This document shows positions 49,167 through 61,600 of a stretch of 64,000 nt of DNA, piece after piece. Source of the stretch: Gadus chalcogrammus. Taxonomy: Eukaryota; Chordata; Actinopteri; Gadiformes; Gadidae. Below the pieces are notes generated by a model. The model was not told the origin of the DNA. It saw only the letters and a program-made list of their open reading frames with translations, and ran no database searches. The position numbers and the translations under genes are program-made. Every line of letters begins with the position of its first letter. The first letter of the stretch is position 1. The stretch is from contig NC_079431.1 in NCBI RefSeq assembly GCF_026213295.1, positions 11,072,575 to 11,136,574 of the forward strand. Reading direction: 5' to 3'.

Positions 49167-51300
49167 CCGACGTATCCAGGCCCATGCAGTTATAAAATGC
49201 AATCAAACATGTCAGAACATAGACAGCCTACCAACGTTTGCAGTGAAAAATAACTGACCCACATTTCATGCTCAGGGATATGAAGCTCCACAACTTCAGG
49301 AACTCGGTTGCTAAGCGGTTAGTTTCAGATGCTTCAGTAAGATCGAAATACATCAGAGGAGTCAAACAGGAGAGAACCCGGTCAGGTGCATGGTGTTTGG
49401 AAAGAGATACACACAGAAAGGGCGTACCTCCAGTGCACACAGACTTGGGAGAAGCCATACCGTTGGCCTAGCACATTTCACCTCCGTCTTATGCAAGGTT
49501 TTTGTGCGCAGCAAGCTTTATAAATGAGGCCAACGGGCAAGCGCAGCGACTCGGCAAAAAAAATAAAAAATAAAAATAAATAAATAAATTAAAACGTGCG
49601 GGCCGCACTAACACTTAACTTTGATATCAAGTAGGGGGCCACAAAATATCGTCCCGCGGGCCGCAATTGGCCCACGGGCCGCGAGTTTGAGACCCCTGCT
49701 TTAGAGCGATCAGATACTTCTTCTACTGATGAAAGTGATAACAATAAACAAAGCATATTGCTGACCAATTTATTCAATTTATTTTTTACCCATGACATAT
49801 AATATCACAACCTCAATGTGACACACTTCAACCCTAACTAACTTACCCTTCCATCACTGTTTTCTGTCTTTCAGGAGATGCAAAACTAAATCTTGTATCT
49901 AGGTATAACTATTATACAAGTGTATTATTTCTTACCACCACAACAATTCAAAACGTGATTATTGTCGTTATTTATTATTGCATAGATAGTCCAATTCTGT
50001 AGAACTTGAAAGACTCTCAACCTGTAGCAGCTGTTTATCAATTACTGTTTTCCAATACCACCTAATCAGTTCAAAGATAGCCCTAACCCAGCAAATAACA
50101 ACAGTTTAAAGTAACGTCAACCTCTATGTATTCATATTTCCTGGTTGATACATACTGGTTTATTAAAGGGCTGACGTTCTAAAACCCGCCTCCTGTCTAC
50201 AGCGTGGGCAACCAACAAGTGGAGCAGATCCAGGGCGCCGACCTGGTCCACCTGCGTCTCCTGGCCCTTGTCAAGGACGAGCGTCTGTTCCTCAACCCAA
50301 ACCTGGAGCCCCACGGGCACCGGCTTATGTGACCAATTTATTTAATTTATTTTTTACCCATGACATATAATATCACAACCTCAATGTGACACACTTCAAC
50401 CCTAACTAACTTACCCTTCCATCACTGTTTTCTGTCTTTCAGGAGTTCTCTCGTCCAGGCCCAGAGATCCAGTCCACAGAAATAAAGGCTGAGATAACGG
50501 TTGAGCAATCGAGTGAACAGTTTTGCCGGTGGTTCTTTCAGCTCCTAAACAGCCAGAACCCCTCCTTGGGCCAGGAGCCTCAAGACTGGGGACCACAACA
50601 CTTCTGGATAGATGCAAAACTAAATCTTGTATCTAGGTATAACTATTATACAATTGTATTATTTCTTACCACCACAACAATTCAAAACGTGATTATTGTC
50701 GTTATTTATTATTGCATAGATAGTCCAATTCTGTAGAACTTGAAAGACTCTCAACCTGTAGCACCTGTTTATCAATTACTGTTTTCCAATACCACCTAAT
50801 CAGTTCAAAGATAGCCCTAACCCAGCAAATAACAACAGTTTAAAGTAACGTCAACCTCTATGTATTCATATTTCCTGGTTGATACATACTGGTTTATTAA
50901 AGGGCTGACGTTCTAAAACCCGCCTCCTGTCTACAGCGTGGGCAACCAACAAGTGGAGCAGATCCAGGGCGCCGACCTGGTCCACCTGCGTCTCCTGGCC
51001 CTTGTCAAGGACGAGCGTCTGTTCCTCAACCCAAACCTGGAGCCCCACGGGCACCGGTTTATATCCTCCCCGCATGGGCTGGTGCTGGTCGCCGTGGCCG
51101 GAACCATCCATCGGGACAACTGCTGGCTGGGGATCTTCGAGCAGGTGTTTGGCCTTATCCGCACGCCCATGGAAAACACCTGGAAGATAAAGTACACGGA
51201 TCTAAGAGTCAGAGGGGCCGGGACTCAAGATGGGGCAGAAGGAATGTCACCAACGGTGACCTGTGACTTTGACGAGCTGCAGCGCCAACATAGATCCTAA
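47659..51300 (+). CDS. C3orf38 orthologue (uncharacterised conserved protein)
   Basis: Exons: 47659-47785, 47882-48057, 50443-50636, 50937-51300; 861 nt, 286 aa, all GT-AG. ATG 47,659 (MAGLS) is preferred to the in-frame ATG at 47,647 because it matches the MSGLS start of human C3orf38. Matching blocks include [65 protein letters not shown] and [12 protein letters not shown]. The protein ends soon after ENTWKIKY and so is shorter than the human protein (about 329 aa by memory). I do not know a reliable biochemical function. A partial duplicate of exons 3-4 lies inside intron 2. Confidence 0.92.
48256..49698 (-). mobile_element. Internally deleted hAT (Charlie-like) transposon in C3orf38 intron 2
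   Basis: 1,443 bp with inverted ends CAGGGGTCTCAAACTC and its complement, flanked by a perfect 8-bp duplication CTTTAGAG (48,248-48,255 and 49,699-49,706). The minus strand at 48,275-48,580 encodes a transposase fragment: [19 protein letters not shown] then [12 protein letters not shown], the start of a BED-like finger as in GTF2IRD2-type hAT proteins. This runs straight into the C-terminal tail region, so the catalytic core has been deleted. Two dinucleotide tracts (48,829-48,859 GT; 49,071-49,163 CA) and a GCCC-rich patch lie inside. Confidence 0.88.
49071..49163. repeat. (CA)n microsatellite inside the hAT element
   Basis: About 90 bp of CA. A shorter GT tract at 48,829-48,859 is its inverted counterpart within the same element. 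Confidence 0.96.
49762..50329 (+). pseudogene. Partial tandem duplicate of C3orf38 exons 3-4 (upstream, broken copy)
   Basis: This 568-bp segment is nearly identical to 50,330-51,061. It keeps the intron 2 end with its acceptor (TCTTTCAG), only 28 nt of exon 3 (49,875-49,902 against 194 nt in the intact copy), intron 3, and the first 127 nt of exon 4 (50,203-50,329). The missing 166 nt lie between GAG and ATGCAAAAC. Splicing into the 28-nt remnant would read GAG ATG CAA AAC TAA, an immediate stop. The exon 4 fragment has no donor of its own. Confidence 0.9.
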
Positions 51301-51917
51301 TAATCAGGGTAATACTGATCTCGGGATTTGGAGGGTCCCTGGATGCTCATGGTTAGGTTTGCACAATGAAAGACAATAGGATCATATGTAAAACTGTGCA
51401 ATGAATTCATTAGTTTATGATATATACTATTTCCGAGGGGTTCGTTTTAGTATGTATGGTTTCATGTATGCCTTATCTTTTCAGAAAATGTGGACGGGAA
51501 AAACTGAAATCTTTTGCTTATTTTTTATGTGAACCAATGGGAACAGGGAGAAAAAAGTAAGTTAATGAAGCCTAAGGCAGATTCATAATGACCAGTACAT
51601 ACATTTAAAATAAGTTATTTCAAAACCGATGTGCGAAATGTAAAAAACATTGTTTCAGTCTCTTAGTTTGAGGCACTTAGTCCACCATATCATCAAGCAA
51701 TGAAAGAAAAATCATACATATCAGATATTGTAAAATCAGGCTGCCCCTCCAATTATGTGCATTTAGGCAAGAAGCTTACTCATAACGAGATAACAATCTG
51801 AAACCAAAACCATCTTTCAAAAACGTCTGTTGCTGCAATAACGCGAAGAGCGCATGAGTCACAATTTCTGTATGCTGCACACATATGGACTTTGACATGA
51901 TGGCAAAAAAGAAACGT
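51301..51917. other. C3orf38 3' flank
   Basis: Likely 3' UTR and intergenic AT-rich DNA; no gene seen. Confidence 0.5.
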
Positions 51918-52263
51918 ACTTGAGTGGCAAATGGCCACTCAAGTAAGTAAGAACGTTAACGTTTTTGACTCATTCAAACCAGGCACAGCGTTATGGGTGG
52001 GTCTGACGGACCTAGGACCACCCACTGTTCAACAGGCCCACCCAAAACTTTTCTTCAAAAAAATAAAAGTAAAGGTTAATATATTATAATCATTATTATT
52101 ATTACTTTTTTATAAAGGCTTCTGAAATGCTTTATTGCAATGCAGCAAACTTTGTTGATGTTGATGCTTGATCCGAAGTGAGTTAAAGTGCTGTTAATCT
52201 TCGTGGATGACCGTGAATTGCCGGTAGGCTATTGTATTAGTTATTATCTCGTAGTAGCCTGTG

Positions 52264-52731
52264 TTACGTATTTTAAGAATCTAAGCTACCCACACATAGA
52301 CCCAATGAAGCAGGACCAAACATATAAGCCGTAAATACCATACATAGCCACAAGGGGAGCAAGACCTTACTGAAGGCTGTAATAAATACTTCAGCCACAG
52401 AAGGCAGCACCACAGACCAGACGAGAAAGCCGAGCGTTATCTCACATTGGCTCCCCCCCCACTACTTCCGGACCGCGCTGTTCAGACCACCGTATAACAG
52501 CCTACAGATCGAGCATTGTCTTCAGAATCTTCTTGGCAGCTATTAGACATAGATGGGTTTATGTTTTTGATCAGCTAGGAGACGCTCAGCACGTGCTTAG
52601 AATACATCTTCAATCTCTCTTTGCTTCAGAGTATCAGTTTACCATACCGAAAATACTTTATACAAATAAAGTCTCTTTAAAGCTATTCCTTTGGATTCGA
52701 CCTTTTTCCTTGAACTACGCAATACCTGCTA
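52264..52731 (+). mobile_element. Possible solo LTR
   Basis: About 470 bp beginning TGTTACGTATT and ending CCTGCTACA, with an AATAAAG polyadenylation-like signal near 52,664 and a GC-richer middle. These are LTR-like properties. There is no clear target duplication and no internal retroviral sequence, so the call is weak. Confidence 0.3.
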
Positions 52732-53011
52732 CATTTGAATGCATCTTCTGTGTATGATAAGCCAAGCTCAGTCTGTTGCTAATGATGTCGAAATATTGTT
52801 GAAAACTTCAAACAATTAAACAGAATTATGAAATAGTCGGCCTCGTGTTATACAAGCATAACTAAACTATTTGGAATATATTCGATTCCTGACCACTTTT
52901 ACAGTCTCTAGGCCTTAAATCGACGCGCTAAAGCACAGCCAGATATACCCCACAGGGTCACCCAAGAAGTTTCAGAACATTCTGATGTGGAGTTTCAAAA
53001 TAAAAGCCAAC

Positions 53012-53107
53012 CAAAGTTTCCAATATGAGACATATACATATAACAGGGCATTTTCTTTTAAATTGAATCCAAAATCATATGTAATATGTCTCATATTGGA
53101 AACTTTG
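53012..53107. repeat. Perfect 24-bp inverted repeat with 48-bp spacer
   Basis: The arm at 53,012-53,035 starts CAAAGTTTCCAATATG; its exact complement is at 53,084-53,107. Just downstream, GTCGGCTGGCWTGACCGC occurs twice (about 53,136 and 53,164) in direct orientation. Confidence 0.9.
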
Positions 53108-54717
53108 TATATACAGGTACGGCAAAAAACTGGGTCGGCTGGCTTGACCGCCGATCTCGATGAGTCGGCTGGCATGACCGCAGTGAGATCGCGGATAGGT
53201 CCGTCCTATGCAACGAAACTTTTTACAATGCAGCAAAATATTTAAAGAACATCAAGCTATTCAAATCTCTATATGCATAGATAATATAACAGTAGGCTAT
53301 ATTATTCAGTCATTTGTATTAGGTTAAACAGGGATTTGATAACGTTTTTAATTTAAGGACCAACCACAATTGGTCTGGCCCATCCACAATTGGAATCCTG
53401 GCGCCATTCCTGAACCATTACAATATTTCGCATACTCAAAACCGGGCATCATGTAACCCAATCCCAAATGTGTTTAATAGGATTGTCTGTCGCTTCAATC
53501 TTGGAGAACTAGCCTACTTCAAGCTAAATTTCGGAGGAAAAAGCTACAAGGTAGGGCATGCAACTTGATGGAGCTCAAACTGAAATTTTAATTAAGAGTT
53601 GTCAATTTGTTAAGCTACTCTGCTAACCAGTTCATGTATAATGAAAAGATGTTCTCTCATATCTTCTCTCTCGCAAATATTCAATTGTTTAGGAAGACAC
53701 CAAAAAAAAATCTACGAAGACAATCCGTTAGATTAGCTTCTTCGTGAACTATAAGGTAATGAAGTGTACAACAATTAAATAAATATTTATTTGTTGTACA
53801 CTTATTTCAAATAAATAAATATGAAATAATGATTATTTTAAAATCGGCCTCATCCCCCAAAATAATAATTAAGAGCAGTGTTTATAATTTAATAGCAACT
53901 AGCGGTGCGGTGGCAGATTGAAACCAGATTGAATACCCCAACACTTAACAAAACAATGTAACAAACTAAGGCGTGAAAGGATTTTCCCCAAAACGGGACA
54001 ATAAAGGATAACTTAACTAACGTAACTTAACTCTCCTTGGGTATGTGATGGCCACAAAGGATGTTTCCCAAGTATTTTGATACCCATTTTATTGTTGACT
54101 GTAAAGAGAGGAAATTACATGAGCTTGCAGTATAAATCCCACACTACTCTTAAAGGAATGATATGCGGGGTGCAGTTACTTTTGTGGATTTATAAGCTTA
54201 AAGTTCAAGCAGTCATGCATTATCCCACTCTTGGATAAAGACATGCCTGCCATGGTGGTAGTTTGCCTTCTAGTACACAGAAATAGGCCACTGGTTAAAG
54301 CTTGGGATCTATAGCATCCAGCTAGCTCTTCTGTATTGTCTCCAAAGCAGAACAATATTTGTTAGTTTGAATACAAATGTGTATAGACTTGCTATTCTTT
54401 TACAAGGGTATGATGTAAAAGAATCTGCCACGTGTTGTGGCAGATTGCAGGGAGGAGTGAGGGGAGTAGTAGGTCTGGCAACCTGCTGGCTCCACCCCCA
54501 AGCCATACTTCCTCCGATAAACGAGGCAGGCATAAAGGCGGAGTGCTGGCTGAAGAAAGAGCAGGCTACCACAAGCCGGAGATAGGGTGCAGAGAAGACT
54601 AAAGAGTGGGCATTACCCTAGGGGTTACACAAACTGAGAGAGAAAGGCTCTGTACAGTAAGGTGTGTGTTTTAGCGACTGAGGGGGCGTGAGGGAGGTGT
54701 CTATGTACCCTAGATGC

Positions 54718-54840
<123 letters not shown>

Positions 54841-54867
54841 ATAAACTGATAAACCCCACGCTGCAAA

Positions 54868-54905
54868 TCTGTGTTGCTTTGGATATAAGTGTCTGCTAAA
54901 TGCCA
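54868..54905 (+). repeat. L2/SINE 3' tail
   Basis: GCTTTGGATATAAGTGTCTG followed by CTAAATGCC, a diverged copy of the fish L2/SINE tail also seen near 36,250. Confidence 0.6.
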
Positions 54906-56220
54906 GTCACCTTTACCTTTTTATTATTCATTTTTAAACAATATCTCAGAGATGAGATGACAGGTGATGAGTAAGAGGTGGTTTAGGCTAGTAATTCTAT
55001 AAGAGATGGTAAAGTTGAGGGTTTAAATAATTGAAAGGGGGAGAGTGAAGGAGTGGATGAGAAGGAGAATAGTTGATGAACTAGTTCTCCAACAAGTTGA
55101 GGCACACAAAGAAAAGAGCCACACCTAAATTAAAAGTGCTATACCAACAATCAGTCAGATATACAGCTGCCTTAGTTTTCGTTGGATTAGCCACGTCACA
55201 TAATTGAAATCGCTCAGGTCCAACTCGCAACATATAAATAAATCCACACAAATTTTACAAAATTTAGGGGATAGGCCTGCACTTAAAACAAATTGAAAAA
55301 CTCATTGGCCTAGTTTGAGGGGGATTCGGGGAGATGTAATTCCTTGTTTATTACTTTTTAATACTTTTAAGGGCCTTCCTCCTTCCTCAATCACCCAAAG
55401 TTTTAAGCAGCCAACAGCTGCGATGTAACGATGTAATGTAGACGTAGAAAGATTAGTCACACAAATATTTCCTCTTCCCTGATGAATGATGTGATCTTCA
55501 GATCAAGATGGATGCGTTGCAAAAGCATGTATTCCTGGAAACAAATCTCAAAGTTACACCATTGCAATTCAATGATCAACAGCTGACCAAGTACATGCAA
55601 GATTGGCTTTCGTTTCAAAGCGTTTTATCAGGAAAATAGAGACTCAATAAGTCAAAATGTGGGATTTGGTCAAATATCAACCCATCTAGTGAGGAGCACC
55701 TCTTAAACGTAATGCACTCACCAATTCTACCTGGAAACCTGCATGTAATACTACATCTGTTACTATAAGAGTTTTGCATGGCTGCCTGTCTCATGCAAAA
55801 CCATGTCTGCTTCCTGCTCTCTTGTTGACGCATCAAACATAAAGGCGGTGTCCAGGGTCTCCTTCCAGCTAAGGTAGAAGTGTTTCTCCTCAGTGCACAC
55901 ATACACATATTAGGTATGCCTGTACTCTCTAAGCTGCAGTGGGGGGTCAGCAGGAGGATCTCGATTTATCTTTACTGATTTGAGTGTGGGATGGGCTGTT
56001 GGTGCGAGAGTAAACCCTGCTTTTGTGCTCAGCCAAAAGCAGTCTCAACAAGGTTATTCCCATCGCTGATGCCCAGCCCAATCTCAATTCTCTTCTTTAG
56101 CCCTACCCCTCATTTGTCAGTGGCCCACGCTTTTGAGCGGCCCCGAATTGCCCCTCGAAATATATAATATGTCCATGCTCGAAACAGAGGGTCAAGGGGA
56201 ATTCTTCCCCACAAAAGGTA
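54906..56220. other. Intergenic DNA without recognised gene
   Basis: Only short frames without motifs were found. Confidence 0.55.
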
Positions 56221-56625
56221 CAACCCTTCAAGACCCAGTTACGTCATTAGTAGTCGTCTATGGCGTTTACTGAAATAGGTGCGACGAGTTTGTTGCTGGT
56301 TGTTCTGAGTGTCACAATACCGGCTTCAGCTGTGGTGATTATTCTTGTGTGGGTTTTAAACATCTTGAGGTTTTCAGTGAATCAAAGAAATGTGGAACAA
56401 ATAAAACTTATTTATTTTCTTTCTCTTATTACTTCTTTACCAGACCACAGCTGTCCATCGTACTGCAAGCTATGTAAAGCTACAATGTCTCGCTGCGGCT
56501 GTGGCTTGTAGGACATGGACATCCAACGTCCAAGTGCTGTCACGTGATTCCACTTGCCCCCCCCCACTGAAGTCACTGGCTAATCGCGCGGGAGAGCTTC
56601 ATTCTCTTCTCGACTACTTCACCAA

Positions 56626-57115
56626 GATGACAACGATGGCAAGTAACTAAAATTAATGACTGAAACAACCTAATTGTGATTGCAAAAACATGCGTTTGTG
56701 AAATGTGTTTGTGATGGGTCCACTCCTTAAGATAACGTATTTATCCACGATAGCAGACACTTTAAATAATAGTTATAATTACATGCAACTTATTTATCTC
56801 AACGAAATTTCAAATAGTAGGCCTATACTAGATACATACAAATATATAGAAAGGAAAATATACGAAAATGAAACGGCTAAAGGTAATGCAAAATGATGAT
56901 GTAGTCGAGTACAAACTGTCTACTCTCATTGCAGTCTTTGGAAGTTAATTCTGACTAATATGTTATCTTCCACAGCATGACATAATAACACATCTCAGGA
57001 AGTGGTAATGCTCCACTTTGTTGGAGAATCTCCATACTGAAGGGTATAGTTCTTCTGAAGCAGATGTGCTGTGAATTCCAATATTAACACAACCGTAACA
57101 ATGACCTACAAAAAC

Positions 57116-57208
<93 letters not shown>

Positions 57209-57349
57209 TTGTGTGTGTGTGTGTGTGTGCAGTCATTGCAGACGGTTTGCTCATTTCACAGAGGCGGACAGAGAGATGGCAAGAGGAACTCTACCACCTA
57301 TCTTCGGTATCCCGAGGAAGCGCAAAGTGTCCGAAAAGGAGGAGACATA
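56626..57349 (+). CDS. Weak candidate: two-exon small protein
   Basis: A CpG-richer, E-box-containing stretch (GTCACGTGAT near 56,540) precedes ATG 56,626 in MTTMA, followed by a GTAACT donor. A good acceptor (GCTCATTTCACAG) near 57,261 restores frame to ADREMARGTLPPIFGIPRK and stops at 57,347-57,349. The product would be only about 33 aa. I do not recognise it and it may be chance. A TM-like frame at 56,260 (MAFTEIGATSLLLVVLSV) lies upstream and could be related. Confidence 0.15.
57118..57229. repeat. (GT)n microsatellite
   Basis: About 110 bp of GT with one TTT interruption near 57,208. Confidence 0.96.
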
Positions 57350-58465
57350 ATATTTGTCTTTTCTTTATTTTTTATTGGTTTGTTTGAAGAGAAGAGCAGA
57401 AAATAGAATTTATAATAATGGATACCAATTCCAAGAAACATATTATTTGAATCGAAATGAAATCATATATTGCTGCTTATTAAGCACACAATATACACCG
57501 TAAGAAAATAAAATGCAGACTTCACATTTAAGAGAAAGACTACTGGGGGAAGTTAATTTCAAAATCCAAGAGCCTCTTTTTTTCATATGTAAATTGGGAT
57601 TCTCACTGTTGGCCCAACCTCATTGAAATCAATACGACAAGAACGCATTGGAGCACTTGTTGTTGGGGATACTAAATCATCAAAATCTGGAGCAACTGTG
57701 TTCCCAAGAGGCTGAGCTTACAGGAATGGTTACAGCAATCTTGCACAGTCTAAAGAGCGCAAAGGAAACTTCCCTGTTCTACTGTTCTTCCCTCATTTCA
57801 TGACAGCTGCTATAAGAACAGCAACTCACTTAAGAAATGAAGTCATTTTACTTAGCTTGGACCAGGGACATGTCTAAAGGGGCACTGGCCCCTGTAGGCC
57901 CCCGTGTAGAATCGCCATTGATGGCCTGTGTTGTAGCAATGTTCACTAACATGATAAAAGCACCCTGCAAATTCGTAGGCTGTGTGTGTACTCGGGGCAT
58001 ATCTGTCTAGGAAGAATGATCCATATTGAACCTCACCATGTTTGAGAGCATGGTGAATCTCCACAATCCAAAGCAAAACTTGTTGTCAGCGCGCATTTAA
58101 CCCAGAGTGCCCTCCATTTAAATAAATAAATTAAAATCAGTTAAGTTATTATCTATTGCTTAATAAGGGAACAAAATGGTGATTTAGCTTATGACGCACT
58201 TATGAAAGCCCCGCAATAATATGAATTTTAAGAACTGGGTTTTGGTGGTTCCCCACATGCATAAGATAATGTAACATGAAGTCGTTCCCCATTTTGTTAT
58301 ACTTTTCCATCATTGCCAGTACGTTTTTTTTTTATCATATCAATATTAATCTAAACAAAAATAAATAAATATAAAGAGAAAAGTCGACTCTCTCTAGCTT
58401 TCAATTAAATCCTGTTATTTGTTAGTTTTAATCCGACTGTACATTACTTTGAAAGGATGAACCTC
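57350..58465. other. Intergenic DNA without recognised gene
   Basis: AT-rich with poly-A and poly-T runs; no exon supported. Confidence 0.55.
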
Positions 58466-58668
58466 AGTTCTATTTCATGCAGGCTCCGTCTAGGCTTCGC
58501 CTTATGGGCTTGTCCCGTGCGCGTGCTCGCACGCACTGAAAATTTTAAACTATGCACCAATCAACGTGGGCACCACCCAAATTCCCACAGTACGTGTATA
58601 TAAGGCGGCGCAAACCGCCGCCCATCCTCCCTTTTCTTTCAGCAATTTGTACTGATCAACGAAGAGAT

Positions 58669-61600
58669 ATGACTTCATGTGGCAGCGGTGTGGGCGAGGC
58701 GACGGATCAACGGCCCTTTTCAGGGCCACTGGAGAGCGCTCCTGTAATGCCGCGTTTCCACTGCAGGGTGCGGAACGGATCGGATCGCAAAGGTGCGGTA
58801 GGGAGGGGGCGGTATAGCCCAGCTCAGTTCCGAGGTCGCGTTTCCACTGCCGACCAGGCCCCCAGGACAGGCATATACTTCCGCAATCCACCCGTGCTCA
58901 GAGGCCAAGCCTGGTATTGCAGCTGTTTTAGCTGGGAGTGGACGGGGGTCCGTCATTTCATGTGGCCCAGAAGTAGATATCGCCGTCCACTCCAATACAA
59001 GTGGGGAACAGGATTGTGTCTTCGCAAAAAATGTCTGGATATCAATCAAAGGCTCATAATGATCTTTCTACCCTGTTCTAAAAAAATGTAAGTTTTTTCT
59101 TTTCAAAACGCCTCCTCAAGCGTTTTATTAGCAGTTGATGTTGGGTGGGCAGCTGAAAGGAGCCGTACTGAAACAAACGGCTCCTTGCTATGGACCTATT
59201 TTGAAGTGCACGTCTCCATTAACTTCCGAATTAAATTAAATTCCGAGTTAACTTCCATTAACTCCATTAACTTCCAAAGTCTGAGATTTGTCCTTTTACT
59301 TAACATGAATGGCGTTGAACACGGATATATAACACACATCATTGAAATAGCTGTAACAGGCACGGACGTATTGATTACCTGAATGATTATGGGAGACCTA
59401 CGTAATTTTCATAATATTGTTAATTGTCTAATATTAACATTTCAGTTGCGTTGGTAGGTATTTCATTTTCATTTGCTTGTTTAGCTATGTATGACAGGGT
59501 TATGGTTAGCTATGTATGACAGTTGACAATGTTGGTGTATTACAATTCAATATTTTGGTAGGCTACTCCAACTTCGTTGCTGGTCGATATGTAAACATTT
59601 ACTTTTATATAAATTATTGATTGCATTCTTCGTAAAATAGTTAGTTGGAAGGAATCTGTTTCTTAAGCAATAACATTGAACTGAATTTTTTAGGCCTACA
59701 TACGTTTACTATGTTACTATGGTATTATATGGAGCAATCTTACATATCTATGAAGTTTTCCAGATCAATAAAGTTCTATCTCTTTTTTATTTGAACTGCC
59801 TGTATGTCCTCTTGATTATAGTATTACAGTGTGTACCTTGGTTATCAGCTATCAATAATAACCGCTCTTAGATGGGTTGTAGATACTAAGTTTTATAACA
59901 AATAATTCAATGCGTGAAGATTTGGTGATAGAGGTAAAGCATCTTCTTTTAAATATTATAAGCCTTGGTTTAGTTATTCAGTTCTGTTGGATTCCAGCCC
60001 ACCATGGTATATATGGCAATGAAATTGCTGATAAATTAGATAATAGATACTAACCTAATTAGAAGAATTTAACCTTAAGTATATATATATATATATTTTT
60101 TTTTTATTCATTTCTTTTGTTAGTTTGTTTTATTTTGTTTATTTTGTTTCGTTAGTTTGGTTTTTTCTTTGAATTTATTTGTATGATTTAAACTAGTATG
60201 ATTTGCCAACGTCCTTGTCCTTGTCAACGTCCTTGTCACAAACTCCTGTGTAGTAGTCCAGTAGGTCGCGGTATATGGGGAAAAACTATGATCCGCCACT
60301 AAACTAGAAGAAGAAGAAGATCTCTGCATCCGGTACGTCACGGACTAGGTCACGTGTCCTGGCCACATAACGCGGAAGCAAATCGCTCCTGTATGTTAAC
60401 ATGCGCCACTGAGCAGTTTGCATAGGAATGAATGGGCGGCCATTTTCCAGTCCGTGGTCCATCCTTTATTATGTCCATGCTGCCGACAGTACCCTTTGTG
60501 GTAGGCCGGATGTCGATCGCCGCGGCAGCTACGTAAACATCGTAAACAACGTCTTCCTCCCCAAGAATGCAGACGAACGTCTCCACCTCCACCTGTTCGC
60601 CCAAGCAAGCGTTTTACGCGACATGTTAATTGTAAAGAATAATACCTCGAGGCTAATGTTTGTTTGTTTTTATCCCCGCGGCACCCGGAAGTGATGATTC
60701 TGTCGACCAATCAACGGAGGGGGTGTGTAGCTAGAATTTCCCGGGACCCTTTCAGGCGTCTCGTCTCGTTTTCGGTACCCCAACGGAGGAGTCCCGAGAA
60801 CGAGGCCGGAACGGGTACGGCAAAGTCCGGGTCACGCCCACTTTTGGCGGTGGAAACGCGACCCGATCCGCACCTTTGCGATCCGATCCGTTCCGCACCC
60901 TGCAGTGGAAACGCGTCATAAGAGCTGGCGGGCCCTTTTCAGGCCCTCAGTGCGCCTCCTGTCCCGCTTCCCTGGCGCCGGGTGACGGACACCCTGCGTG
61001 TTTCAGGTGCCTCGGCGCTGAACACGCCGCGGCTGCCTTGGTTGCCACCTCCTCCTGCGCCGCCTGCCACGCGCTGCCGCGCGCTGCCTGAAGAGGGGCT
61101 CCTCTCCAGGCACCTCTTTTTCTCCCCGTCGGTGGATCTCGCTGAAGCCATCGACATCTTCGGGGCCGGAGTTCCGGACGCCCAGCACGCCGGCGAGCAC
61201 TTCGAGGTTGACGACGCCGCCTCCTTGGACGACGTCTTTCCCGGCTCTGCGTCCGAGTTCTGCCGCTCCAGGGCTTCCACCGAAGCCACTATCGTCCTGG
61301 GGGAGAGACCGCGCCGGATGGCCGATCTCGAGATCATGGGTGAGGTGGCGGCCATCAAGGGGCCCTATGCCAGCCCCGCCACTCGCCCCCATGTTGGATG
61401 ATATGCAGGGCGTTTTCGCACCCTGTCTTCCTCCCGGCGGGTTACCCAGTGCCCCCTGTTCCCACCGGTTCAGCACCTTTTCACCACTGCGGGATGGGGA
61501 CCCCTGATGCGGGCCTTCACTGACTTCACCAGCGTGGAAGGGTGGGCTGATACTCAGGCGAGGGGGATCCCTCGCCTGAAGCCTTCCCTGGCAGCGCTTC

